This document shows, piece after piece, positions 51,100 to 55,871 of a stretch of DNA of 64,000 nt. The stretch spans positions 5,442,001 to 5,506,000 of the forward strand of contig OZ038464.1 of the NCBI GenBank assembly GCA_964036295.1. The letters are read 5' to 3'. The stretch comes from Plumapathes pennacea. Its lineage: Eukaryota > Cnidaria > Anthozoa > Antipatharia > Myriopathidae. The stretch's first letter is position 1, and each line of letters opens with the position of its first letter. Below the pieces are notes generated by a model, which searched no databases, was not told where the DNA came from, and was given only the letters and a program-made list of their open reading frames with translations. A program made the translations under genes and the position numbers.

Positions 51100-54000
51100 C
51101 GGGGGGACTTCGACATAAAAAGGACGGGGATGCTCGTCGGGAATTTTTGCTTTTACCCCTAAGAGGTACTAAAATGGGCGTGGCTGGAGCTTATTTTGAA
51201 CCCTGAAAGGTACGAAATTATGTGATAATAAATGACATCCTTAAAGTTATGTGACTATAAGCTTGTGCATTGATAAAAGTTTGTCTGGTGGCGTAAAAAA
51301 TCCATTCGACGAACACCCGATTCCGAAACGGTACTACGTCACATCAAATGGGATATGCAGGTTCTGGTGCAAACGGTGTTTATCATTCCACATCCTACCT
51401 CAACGGTCAACTGGATCATTTCTCCGATATCCGGTCCCTTGATGTCAAATACTTCTTTTCTCCCTGATTGGAATTTGAACGGTGGCAAAGTGGCAATGAA
51501 AGCAGATGGTACATTTGGATCCATCTTGTGCGTCAACTGTCGTCGGAACTTCGACTTAGTTCCTCTGAACTCTGCATAAACCTAAAGGTGCAAAGCAACA
51601 GGACAAGACGTTTGGTAAACTTGCAAGAGGCATAATAAAGTTGAAAGCTGACATCCATCTAGCTGCATTTGATCACAGAGGCCTCTTGGTGAAATCACAA
51701 GGTTCTTATATTGGTGGTTTCACATCGAAGCTCTTGTGTTTACATCTTTATTAAAGTATCAAAATCTTCTAGCGTATCACATGTGATATACTAATCGGGG
51801 GGGGGGGGGGTTGCCTTCTGCAAAAAGTTGATAGCCTAATTTAAATCTGTTGGCAAATGGTTTGAACCCAGGAGTGTGAACAGTAGGTTGGTTGTGATCG
51901 TCCGGGTTAGAGTAGTCTCCAGAAAGACTGTTTTTGGTGACTGACGTTTCGACTACCTGAGCGGAAGTCATCTTCAGAGTCAAGTGAAAGTATTCGTCAG
52001 ATGGCGGTATTATGTCTCTGGTTGTTGAAGTGATTGGTCCGTTATGTCGGCCTATGGTTGGTCGAGTCGGCTTGGTTGTGTTTCGTTATTGGTCAGTTGA
52101 TGTTCTGTTGTCCTGTTGATTTGTTTATTGTTCGTTCAGTTGCGTTTGATGTCATCTATCAGTCGTTTGTAAGGTGCCGGTAATTGTTGGCATCTGTTGA
52201 GTGGTTTCCGTTCTAAGTTTGTGTACCAGCTTTCCAGTGTAAGTCGTTGGTAGTAGTTGGCACTGTGGCTGATACATTCAGCATAAGTCATCTGTTCAAG
52301 GTAAATCTCCAGCTTCATACTACAGAAGCCCTGTACTTTAACTTAGCTCAACATGCAGGTGTACAGTATCCATGGATATGCAGTGAGCTACATATCCAAT
52401 GCTTCAACAACTTAGGGGGAGGGGTGGGGTGGTCTAACAGCAAGTCTGCACATCAAATTCATCTAATGCTTCAACAACTTAGGGGGAGGGGTGGGGTGGT
52501 CTAACAGCAAGTCTACACATCAAATTCATCTAATGCTTCAACAACTTAGGGGGAGGGGTGGGGTGGTCTAACAGCAAGTCTGCACATCCAATTCATCCAA
52601 TGCTTCAACAACTTAGGGGGAGAGGTGGGGTGGTCTAACAGCAAGTCTGCACATCCAATTCATCTAATGCTTCAACAGTTTAGGGGGAGGGGTGGGGTAG
52701 TCTAACAGCAAGTCTGCACATCAAATTCATCTAATGCTTCAACAACTTAGGGGGAGGGGTGGGGTGGTCTAACAGCAAGTCTACACATCCAATTCATCCA
52801 ATGCTTCAACAACTTAGGGGGAGGGGTGGGGTGGTCTAACAGCAAGTCTGCACATTAAATTCATCTAATATTCCAGATGTCAGTGGTTTGACATCACAAA
52901 CGAGATGAATGGGTCTTTTTAGCATTGTATTGCATGCTTCAAAAAACAAGAGAATATTGGACTGCAGGCTCAACTGCAATAAAAGCTATATTCATCTATT
53001 AAATGCTTCAACAACTTAGGAGGAGGGGTGGGGTGGTCTAACAGCAAGTCTACACATCCAATTCATTTAATGCTTTTCTATACTGCATGCCTACTTTATC
53101 CAATACTTTAGAAAACTTGCTGTAGAGGAGGGGTGGTCTAGCTTCACTGCATATTTGCGTATCCGTCACTTTTTTCCATATAGACATTATATGTCTTGAC
53201 TGCCTTCGCAAAACAGTGGGAACAATAATTCAGACTCACATAATATGTTGTTTCTGCACACACTTTCTTGCCCCTATGGCTCCACTCACTTTTACTGCAC
53301 TAAGTGGAGTAATATTATTCTAAAATAGAATAAAAACTCTCTTGAAGTTTTGTTCTGATTTCTTTCTCCCAAATCTTTTTGTATGACAAACCTTTGCTTC
53401 TGTTCCTGCATTTTTCATATCCCCAGTTTTGACAGCAACTTTGTAAGTTGTAGTCCCAGCTCCTGTCACAACAACAACATGCAATGCGTCCAAGTTTGGG
53501 TTACAATAATTTATTAATTTATTATCACAAACCTATTACTAACAGATTGTATGAAACAAAAGATTGGATTCATGGTCATGTATATATCTTGTTTGCTTGG
53601 GACAATGGTATTGCTCACGTGAATGAGACCAGTATAAATCCTGTGGATTAAAGGATCTTACTGTCCTGCATAATTTGCAGACTTTCTCTCACCTTTTTTC
53701 TTTGCTCTTGCAGTCTTCCTTGCCTGTTCAAGACACAGAGATGTGCTCAAGTGAATGGATGGTTAGCATGCAGGGAAGCATTCTTTGGCTTTTATAACAC
53801 TTAATTATTGACCTGTGTCTAAAATATGTCAATTTTTTGAAGTGTCCCAAGAACTTTTGTCACTGATTGTAGGTCCCGAAATATTTCAGAATTTATATGA
53901 ATGTCATACTGTTATATGACAATGACAGCATATTAATTACTAACATTTAAAATACATAAGGGGGTGGAGGGTGGGGCTTAATCACTGCAGTTTACAGGTT

Positions 54001-55871
54001 CAATATTGACTGTGTTTTTATTTTTAGTGACAGCTGGACACAGTACTTCACATACATGTACACGTACCTTGGGCTTAGATGTCCCACTTTCTCTGAGAGA
54101 ATCAGTAGCTCCAAATTTTCTTGAAAAAAATTCATCAAGATGGGGATCACTCAAGGAATTGTATGCTGCCGGAGAGAAGGTTCTTCCAGCTAGTGTCGTG
54201 CTGCCAAGTGTGGCCCTTGCAGCATAGGGTGCTCGCTTACTCACACGACTCTCAAATGGTGTGTGGTTCAGGCTCACATTGAACTTTCTTCTTTTAGCGG
54301 TGACAGGGGACGCATTTGGATTGTGCCAAGGAGGTTGACTGGGTGGAGCTAACATGGAAAATAAACAAATAAATATGATAATATCAATGTACAAAGAGGT
54401 TATAACATGGGAAGGAGTGCAATATGACAGATTTTTTTTCGCAAGAGTTTATTTTCGCAGAATTTTATTTTCACAAATCACCAAAAAATTTGCGAAAATA
54501 AACTTCCACGAAAATTTCATGCCACACGGTATAATATACAATTCAAATCTACATTCAAATATACAGTAATGCTGAAATTATTTGATTTGAATGCAAGCTG
54601 TGACAAACAAAGATGAATCATTTACACTCCAGTCTAGAGATGTCTAGACATCTCTAGACTGGAGTGTAGATGCAGATTATTCAGAGTGGTCACTTTATAA
54701 AAGTTTGACTGAGAAATGGACTAGCTTTCATGATGTTGATGTTATATAAACTCATCACCATTAAATGCAGTACATGGCTTTGTTAGTGCTGCTGGGCACA
54801 ATCATGCACTTCTACTAATCCCCAATTTAAAACTCGCACATCCAACCACACTTGGGAATAGCCCACCCCTGTATAATTGGCCCTGAGGAGGTAGGCAATT
54901 GACAGACTGCTCTGGTCATGAGTGTGGGCAATTGACTGGCAGATGTGTGTGATTTTCAAACAGATTGGTGTTATTAATTTTTGGTTTGAGTTTCACAGCC
55001 AGGCCAGCTCACCTAACCAGGTCAGCGTGGCTCAACTGTTATCACTGTGGTTACAGTAGCTATGGTGTTAGGCCTTTTAAAACACAGAAATTGTACACGC
55101 ATATGTAATGTACATGATTACTGAGGATAAACTTAAAGTAATTAAATGTTTATATAACACTAGTACATCTTATTCTCATATACACAAGAGAAAAATTCAT
55201 ATACTGTAAGCAACTGACACACTTGCAGTATAAAAACAAACACAGACTCGGACTCAATCAGTCACACATAATAGTACCGCAGGCTATAAATTCCTGACAA
55301 CACAGTTTGAAAAGTATGGATTACTAACAGTAAAATGTCTTAGCAGTAGGACTATATCACTTATGTTTATCACATTGTAATATATTTACTACACATACAT
55401 GTCCCTGTACATGTACTTGTTTTACGATTGCTAGATATTTTGCAAACTTGTACTAAATTTTTGACATCCCAAGGTGGTATATCTGGATATAATAATAAAG
55501 TTGAGTTACAACTGTAAATAAACTGCACAAGAAGGATAGATAGATGACCTTTGTTTATACACGACAATTATTAAAGCATAGCTTTGTGGGGTCGCGACTG
55601 TGTTGCTGTTAAAATTTGTTTATACCGAGTTACTAAAATTTACTACCCACAGCTGTATACTGTAAGGCTTCCCCAAAGTTTACAAGAACAGTCTAAAGAA
55701 AACTATAGTCTTCGACACAGTGTGTTCAATAAGAACTAGCTCTCGAATGCACTTACCTGAAATTGGTCGCGGCCGGCTAACCGTTGTTTTCCTAAAAGCT
55801 GCCGAGGTGGACGGCCGAGCTAACAGATGTCTGTCTTGAAGTAAACTCCCAACAGCTTCGGAACTCTGCAT
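18074..55871 (-). CDS. LOXHD1: LOXHD1-like protein, 17 PLAT domains, 44 coding exons, 2,512 aa
   Basis: Exons were joined by hand at GT-AG boundaries. From the 5' end: 55757-55871, 54068-54348, 53693-53723, 53392-53462, 51399-51581, 50590-50764, 49400-49514, 48428-48508, 47176-47224, 45761-45896, 44719-44863, 44262-44367, 43834-43975, 43171-43433, 42238-42373, 41232-41392, 40325-40411, 39701-39833, 39011-39165, 37951-38108, 37144-37217, 36502-36695, 35910-36102, 35145-35305, 34564-34650, 33645-33858, 32074-32228, 31171-31471, 30011-30115, 29208-29313, 27544-27728, 26785-26963, 26173-26449, 25199-25353, 24363-24581, 23652-23907, 22869-23255, 22193-22440, 21487-21619, 20725-20916, 20113-20319, 19264-19567, 18981-19087, 18074-18450. 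The CDS totals 7,539 nt with no internal stop. There is no signal peptide or membrane segment. The protein is a cytoplasmic array of PLAT beta-sandwiches, recognised by TGD[11 protein letters not shown], FERG, IGHDN-x-G, GW-x-LDKV, FPC-x-RWL and EDDG-x-I-x-REL. Vertebrate LOXHD1 (15 PLATs) is needed in hair-cell stereocilia; a mechanosensory or ciliary role here is inference. Small exons and possible alternative exons are the least certain parts. Confidence 0.88.
18767..18860. repeat. (AAAAC)n microsatellite in last intron of LOXHD1-like gene
   Basis: Pentanucleotide AAAAC units followed by A-rich degenerate sequence, between exons 43 and 44. Confidence 0.9.
18981..19567 (-). CDS. LOXHD1: LOXHD1-like PLAT 16, exons 42-43 (aa 2251-2387)
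   Basis: Exons 19264-19567 and 18981-19087. Motifs: [62 protein letters not shown], then [20 protein letters not shown]. The GHDN and GW-x-LDK motifs are replaced, so this is a diverged domain. Exon 43 was found from its FPCRQW motif and phase-2 fit to exon 42. Confidence 0.83.
20113..20916 (-). CDS. LOXHD1: LOXHD1-like PLAT 15, exons 40-41 (aa 2118-2250)
   Basis: Exons 20725-20916 and 20113-20319. Motifs: [79 protein letters not shown]. The acceptor of exon 40 is preceded by a 36-nt T run. The internal intron is phase 1. Confidence 0.88.
20922..20957. repeat. A36/T36 homopolymer forming a polypyrimidine tract
   Basis: A run of 36 A on the plus strand, i.e. 36 T in the direction of transcription, ending five bases upstream of the exon-40 start (TTT-GAC-AG). 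Confidence 0.95.
21487..22440 (-). CDS. LOXHD1: LOXHD1-like PLAT 14, exons 38-39 (aa 1991-2117)
   Basis: Exons 22193-22440 and 21487-21619. Motifs: [56 protein letters not shown], then [25 protein letters not shown] is IGLDG. A TTAA-flanked MITE fills the start of the intron only about 13 nt from the donor of exon 38. Confidence 0.88.
21919..22174. mobile_element. TTAA-flanked MITE (piggyBac-like), copy 1
   Basis: A 256-bp element with inverted ends (ATAGACCCTCCCACCGTAAA on the left against the inverse of CATCTACGGTGAGAGGGTC on the right). Left flank is TTAA; right flank is TTAC, a one-base decay. Related copies are at 45,456-45,711 and 48,856-49,116. A partial, older copy of the same family adjoins it at 21,838-21,915. 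It contains an internal palindrome TTTTCGTATGATACGAAAA. It is non-coding. Confidence 0.75.
22869..23255 (-). CDS. LOXHD1: LOXHD1-like PLAT 13, single exon 37 (aa 1862-1990)
   Basis: A complete domain in one exon of 387 nt. Motifs: [20 protein letters not shown], then [53 protein letters not shown]. The IGHDN motif is LGHLG, and the FERG segment is missing, so the calcium/loop face is atypical. The absence of internal introns suggests intron loss. Confidence 0.9.
23652..23907 (-). CDS. LOXHD1: LOXHD1-like Ser/Pro/Arg-rich linker, exon 36 (aa 1777-1861)
   Basis: An 85-residue, low-complexity exon between PLAT 12 and PLAT 13. It contains [14 protein letters not shown] and SRRSSRSS, then a more ordered end ([20 protein letters not shown]). 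The donor GTAAGA at 23,646-23,651 and the phase match to exon 37 support the 3' border, although the frame stays open for another 200 nt. No domain is recognised. It is likely a flexible, phosphorylatable spacer and may be alternatively spliced. Confidence 0.75.
24021..24256. mobile_element. MITE with TTGTTCAAAGC/CGGTTA ends, copy 1
   Basis: ATTGTTCAAAGCTCGGTTAA at the left pairs with the inverse of TAACCGTGGTTTGAACAAC at the right. About 236 bp, non-coding, in intron 35. Relatives: 35,372-35,611, and partial copies near 39,437-39,570 and 62,330-62,460. Confidence 0.65.
24363..25353 (-). CDS. LOXHD1: LOXHD1-like PLAT 12, exons 34-35 (aa 1652-1776)
   Basis: Exons 25199-25353 and 24363-24581. 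Motifs: [75 protein letters not shown]. The exit from this domain is phase 0, the only PLAT whose own last exon does not end in phase 1; the separate linker exon 36 restores phase 1. Confidence 0.9.
25490..26140. repeat. Degenerate tandem repeat with CA/CAA microsatellites in intron 33
   Basis: Units contain GTTGGACA, a GTTACAGT or GTTATAGTCACA block, CCTGTCTAA and AACAGACCAGAAAA, repeated about four times with variable (AAC)n and (AC)n tracts, the longest (AC)n at about 25,965-26,006. Reading frames over it are poly-Cys/Val artefacts. Confidence 0.75.
26173..26963 (-). CDS. LOXHD1: LOXHD1-like PLAT 11, exons 32-33 (aa 1500-1651)
   Basis: Exons 26785-26963 and 26173-26449. Motifs: [74 protein letters not shown], then a linker of about 26 residues. 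IGHDN is IGHNN. The intron between the exons is largely a tandem repeat that copies the acceptor of exon 33 (26,443-26,740). Confidence 0.9.
26443..26740. repeat. Tandem repeat (118-120 bp, about 2.5 copies) copying the exon-33 acceptor
   Basis: Units start CATCAAGCTGAGCACAATA at 26,443, 26,561 and 26,681; the third is partial. On the transcribed strand each carries the splice acceptor CTCAG and the first bases of exon 33 (CTTGATGAT). The second unit also has GTAAGT 54 nt downstream of its acceptor. Confidence 0.85.
27544..30115 (-). CDS. LOXHD1: LOXHD1-like PLAT 10, exons 29-31 (aa 1368-1499)
   Basis: Exons 30011-30115, 29208-29313 and 27544-27728. Motifs: [78 protein letters not shown]. 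Internal introns are phase 1 (inside GDSG) and phase 2. The phase-1 position recurs in PLAT 15 only. A hairpin element lies at 29,820-29,966 between the first two exons. Confidence 0.88.
28040..28240. mobile_element. Interspersed repeat, 200-bp family with GGGAGTGAAAGGGTTA end
   Basis: Sequence from about GAGTGATCGACTTCAA through TCACTACATCACTCATACAT to GGAGTGGAAGGGTTA. The copy at 60,943-61,148 has clear inverted ends (TAACCCTTTCACTCCCAAG). Other copies lie at 43,680-43,800, 32,955-33,060 and in two halves at 47,372-47,510 and 48,185-48,237. Confidence 0.6.
28392..28523. mobile_element. Hairpin MITE, copy 2 (TTACACG ends)
   Basis: Same 132-bp foldback as at 6,421-6,552, with very similar arms and the same GCCTGAAGCAGGC centre. 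It lies in intron 30 of the LOXHD1-like gene. Confidence 0.7.
28629..29026. mobile_element. MITE, 400-bp family with TAAGAAGGTTT/AAACCTCTTA ends, copy 1
   Basis: The left end AAGAAGGTTTCAGCTGTAAA pairs with the inverse of TTTACAGCAGAAAACCTCTT on the right. The interior includes ATGCCAGGCATCTTTCACTG. A second long copy is at 49,584-49,990 and a shorter internal-deletion copy at 34,777-35,000. All three are in introns of the LOXHD1-like gene. Confidence 0.65.
29820..29966. mobile_element. Foldback element (147 bp) in intron 29
   Basis: CCTGTTCCAGGCTCTCATGA at the left pairs with ATCACGAGAGCCTGGAAAAGG at the right, and AAAAAGTGG / CCACTTTTT and GACTGGGGC / GCCCCAGTC pair inside. Nearly the entire element folds into one hairpin with a short loop at CATAGACGTTCTTTC. 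Confidence 0.7.
30725..31141 (+). mobile_element. Non-autonomous Helitron-like element, 417 bp
   Basis: Starts TCTATATAATAATACGCTAA after an A and ends GGGGGTTCCGCTAG before a T, matching the Helitron rules (5'-TC, CTRR-3', insertion between A and T). A short GC-containing stem precedes the 3' end (CGCCGTATTTTACGG). There are no inverted ends and no target duplication. It has no Rep/helicase coding. It ends 28 nt before the 5' splice site of exon 28. Confidence 0.68.
31171..32228 (-). CDS. LOXHD1: LOXHD1-like PLAT 9, exons 27-28 (aa 1216-1367)
   Basis: Exons 32074-32228 and 31171-31471. Motifs: [74 protein letters not shown] 35-residue basic linker ([17 protein letters not shown] and onward) leads to PLAT 10. 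Both exons have a transposon end close to the donor: a CACTA-like MITE for exon 27 and a Helitron-like element for exon 28. Confidence 0.9.
31807..32053. mobile_element. CACTA-like MITE, 247 bp, 3-bp target duplication
   Basis: The left end is CACTGGAAAATTCTAGCCTG and the right end, on the other strand, CACTGGTAAATTCTACCCTG; both are flanked by GTA. CACTG ends plus a 3-bp duplication are the hallmark of CMC/EnSpm (CACTA) elements. The interior repeats TTTACA/TGTAAA motifs. The right end is about 18 nt from the 5' splice site of exon 27. Confidence 0.72.
32650..32949. mobile_element. MITE-like repeat with GACTGTCGAA ends
   Basis: TTTCGGAAGACTGTCGAAGG at the left pairs with the inverse of TTTCGACAGTCATCCGAAAA at the right. 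The interior repeats GATTGCTTTGGTTTTG. Partial relatives occur near 30,239-30,490, 35,725-35,760, 40,200-40,265 and 62,600-62,710. Confidence 0.6.
33490..33547. repeat. Short inverted repeat in intron 26
   Basis: TCGTTCCCAGGCTCTTTCA pairs with TGAAAGAGCCTGGGAACGA around a GGCCGGGG loop. It is a 58-bp foldback. Confidence 0.75.
33645..35305 (-). CDS. LOXHD1: LOXHD1-like PLAT 8 with charged insertion, exons 24-26 (aa 1062-1215)
   Basis: Exons 35145-35305, 34564-34650 and 33645-33858. Motifs: [70 protein letters not shown]. In the loop before FVCNRW there is a highly charged insertion: a basic half ([12 protein letters not shown]) and an acidic half (DENDDEDD). It would project from the beta-sandwich. 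Confidence 0.9.
34777..35000. mobile_element. MITE, short copy of the 28.6-kb family
   Basis: TTAAGAGGTTTTCTGCTGTAAA on the left and its inverse near 34,975-35,000 on the right. The interior has ATGCCTGGCATCAAGATCTT, matching the longer copies in inverse orientation, with an internal deletion. Confidence 0.6.
35372..35611. mobile_element. MITE with TTGTTCAAAGC/CGGTTA ends, copy 2
   Basis: GGGTTGTTCAAAGCCCGGTTA on the left resembles the 24.0-kb copy; the right end is decayed (ACCTTGTTTCGGACAGCC). It lies in intron 23 of the LOXHD1-like gene. Confidence 0.6.
35910..36695 (-). CDS. LOXHD1: LOXHD1-like PLAT 7, exons 22-23 (aa 933-1061)
   Basis: Exons 36502-36695 and 35910-36102. Motifs: [40 protein letters not shown], then [39 protein letters not shown]. 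The single phase-0 intron lies just before the IGHDN strand. The following linker is short ([10 protein letters not shown]). Confidence 0.9.
36285..36420. mobile_element. Fragment of the TTAA-MITE family
   Basis: Contains GGATGTAAATATAAACATGGG, GCGCGCAAAGCATTAAC and GAGCTCCCGGATGTAAACAT, pieces of the ends of the 21.9/45.5/48.9-kb MITEs in rearranged order. It lies in intron 22. A similar rearranged piece is at 61,500-61,620. Confidence 0.5.
37144..39165 (-). CDS. LOXHD1: LOXHD1-like PLAT 6, exons 19-21 (aa 804-932)
   Basis: Exons 39011-39165, 37951-38108 and 37144-37217. Motifs: [66 protein letters not shown]. The third exon splits the FPCNRW motif itself (phase 2), which is unique among the 17 domains and suggests a secondary intron gain. 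Confidence 0.88.
38699..38925. mobile_element. MITE-like element with GGCGTGTTCGAATGGGTCTA ends
   Basis: GGGCGTGTTCGAATGGGTCTAT on the left resembles the inverse of ATAGATCCAATCAAACGCACCC on the right. About 227 bp, non-coding, in intron 19. A related GCGTTCTTTTGGGTCTATTT motif starts a repeat near 46,000. Confidence 0.5.
39701..41392 (-). CDS. LOXHD1: LOXHD1-like PLAT 5, exons 16-18 (aa 677-803)
   Basis: Exons 41232-41392, 40325-40411 and 39701-39833. Motifs: [70 protein letters not shown]. The 5' edge of exon 16 and its acceptor are part of the unit that is amplified into the minisatellite directly upstream (41,393-42,095). FERG is YEQG here and FPC is FNC. Confidence 0.88.
41393..42095. 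repeat. Minisatellite (about 86-bp unit, 8 copies) seeded by the exon-16 acceptor
   Basis: Each unit has CGTTCCACAACAACTTTGGA, GATACTAACCATGAGATGAC and a CACACGTATT-x-CACAAAAAT block. Two variants alternate, giving a dimeric period near 172 bp. The exon-16 border CGTTCCACAACGTCTCTGAA is the end member of the array, so the unit includes the acceptor and the first coding bases. Confidence 0.85.
42238..43433 (-). CDS. LOXHD1: LOXHD1-like PLAT 4, exons 14-15 (aa 544-676)
   Basis: Exons 43171-43433 and 42238-42373. Motifs: [53 protein letters not shown], then [20 protein letters not shown]. The single internal intron is phase 0 and falls right after the GW-x-x-DK motif, the commonest intron position in the gene. 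Confidence 0.9.
43834..44863 (-). CDS. LOXHD1: LOXHD1-like PLAT 3, exons 11-13 (aa 413-543)
   Basis: Exons 44719-44863, 44262-44367 and 43834-43975. Motifs: [70 protein letters not shown], then a glycine-rich linker ([10 protein letters not shown]). FPC is replaced by FHC. Internal intron phases are 2 and 0. Confidence 0.9.
45456..45711. mobile_element. TTAA-flanked MITE (piggyBac-like), copy 2
   Basis: Perfect TTAA on both sides (45,452-45,455 and 45,712-45,715). The ends are AGAGACCCTCTTACCGTAGA and the inverse of ATCTACGGTGAGAGGTCTCT. 256 bp, the same length as copy 1. It lies in intron 10, about 43 nt from the 5' splice site of exon 10. Confidence 0.8.
45761..49514 (-). CDS. LOXHD1: LOXHD1-like PLAT 2, exons 7-10 (aa 286-412)
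   Basis: Exons 49400-49514, 48428-48508, 47176-47224 and 45761-45896; the domain is cut into four exons, the most in the gene. Motifs in order: [20 protein letters not shown], then [49 protein letters not shown]. The internal phases are 2, 2 and 0. The introns are large and full of MITEs, including the nest at 46.6-48.2 kb and two TTAA-flanked MITEs. Confidence 0.87.
46628..46786. mobile_element. Foldback element (159 bp)
   Basis: GTAGTCGCATGATTTCGAGT pairs with TCGTGCAATTTTGAATAAAT-type sequence running to GAAATCATGTGATTAC at the right. The centre is GCACGAGCGCCGCGCGAGTGC. Arms are largely complementary over the full length. Confidence 0.65.
46791..47099. mobile_element. Element with ACATGCATACAATAATTT inverted ends
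   Basis: AATAACATGCATACAATAAT on the left is the inverse of ATTATTGTATGCATGTTATT on the right. The interior repeats TTTCACATTTCTGCACT. It is non-coding and directly next to the foldback at 46,628-46,786. Confidence 0.6.
47822..47962. mobile_element. Foldback element with CATGGAAAGTG ends
   Basis: TTCATGGAAAGTGTGCGCGT at the left pairs with CAAAGCACTTTCCATGATG at the right; GTTTTTATTCACGAGTTGTG pairs with ACAACGAGTGAATAAAAACT, and CATAAAACGAACGAGC with GCGAGTGAGTTTTATG. One hairpin of about 140 bp. Confidence 0.7.
47970..48180. mobile_element. MITE with TATTATATACATACTGAGAC inverted ends
   Basis: TATTATATACATACTGAGAC on the left is the near inverse of GTCTCAGTATGTATATAATA on the right. The interior contains two AAA-x-CGTCGTTCGC blocks. 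About 211 bp, non-coding, the innermost right-hand member of the nest. Confidence 0.7.
48856..49116. mobile_element. TTAA-flanked MITE (piggyBac-like), copy 3
   Basis: TTAA on both sides (48,852-48,855 and 49,117-49,120). The ends AGAGACCTTCTCACTGTAGA and inverse of ATCGATGGTGAGAGGTTCTC have drifted slightly. It lies in intron 7. Confidence 0.75.
49584..49990. mobile_element. MITE, long copy 2 of the 28.6-kb family
   Basis: Strong match to 28,629-29,026 through CACTGTAACACCGA, AACAGGAGGACGAATATTCC and CTATTTTCGGTGTTACTCAT. The right end is truncated at about GACTTTTTGCAGC. It lies in intron 6. Confidence 0.65.
50284..50406. repeat. Foldback element in intron 6
   Basis: ATCCTCGGAGACCCAGGGGC pairs with GTCTCTGGGTCTCCGAGGAT; AGATCGTGGGGC pairs with GCCCCACGATCT. 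The loop is C-rich (CCTCCCCTTCCCC). Confidence 0.75.
50590..53462 (-). CDS. LOXHD1: LOXHD1-like PLAT 1, exons 4-6 (aa 143-285)
   Basis: Exons 53392-53462, 51399-51581 and 50590-50764. [19 protein letters not shown] opens a PLAT fold, but the next strand is atypical ([16 protein letters not shown]) and the IGHDN loop is reduced to [14 protein letters not shown]. The end is canonical ([10 protein letters not shown]) and is followed by a KKSKV linker. This is the most diverged domain of the array. Its first intron, about 1.8 kb, contains the 67-bp minisatellite. Confidence 0.82.
51061..51240. repeat. Interspersed repeat with G33 run
   Basis: A run of 33 G, then ACATAAAAAGGACGGGGATG and GGGCGTGGCTGGAGCTTATTTTG. 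A relative is at 56,702-57,000 (ACATAAAAATAACGGGGATT, GGCGCGGCTGGAGCTTGTTT). Homopolymer length may be an assembly approximation. Confidence 0.65.
52398..53080. repeat. Minisatellite, 67-bp unit, seven copies plus a detached copy
   Basis: Units begin AATGCTTCAACAACTTAGGG at 52,398, 52,465, 52,532, 52,599, 52,666, 52,733 and 52,800, and continue through GGGGTGGGGTGGTCTAACAG. After about 130 bp of non-repeat sequence, one more copy lies at about 52,999-53,075 and a decayed piece at 53,120. It lies within intron 4 of the LOXHD1-like gene. Purine-rich on one strand. Confidence 0.88.
53693..55871 (-). CDS. LOXHD1: LOXHD1-like N-terminal region, exons 1-3 (aa 1-142)
   Basis: Exon 1 (55757-55871) starts at the only suitable ATG and ends in phase 1 before GTAAGT. 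Exon 2 (54068-54348) carries a Ser/Pro/basic region without a known domain. Exon 3 (53693-53723) is a 31-nt micro-exon coding [10 protein letters not shown], a basic stretch that precedes PLAT 1. Phases 1, 0 and 1 join cleanly. The region is probably disordered. Exon 3 is the least certain exon: it is supported by consensus AG and GTGAGA borders and by restoring the phase-1 entry to PLAT 1, but it is too short for homology. Confidence 0.75.
54623..54668. repeat. 46-bp perfect palindrome
   Basis: TACACTCCAGTCTAGAGATG is followed without any loop by TCTAGACATCTCTAGACTGG and AGTGTA, so that the whole 46 bp equals its own reverse complement. It lies in intron 1. Confidence 0.92.

Noticed and set aside
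52398-53080. Possible CRISPR-like array
   Set aside because: The units are contiguous with no unique spacers, 67 bp long, and the genome is eukaryotic; it is a minisatellite.
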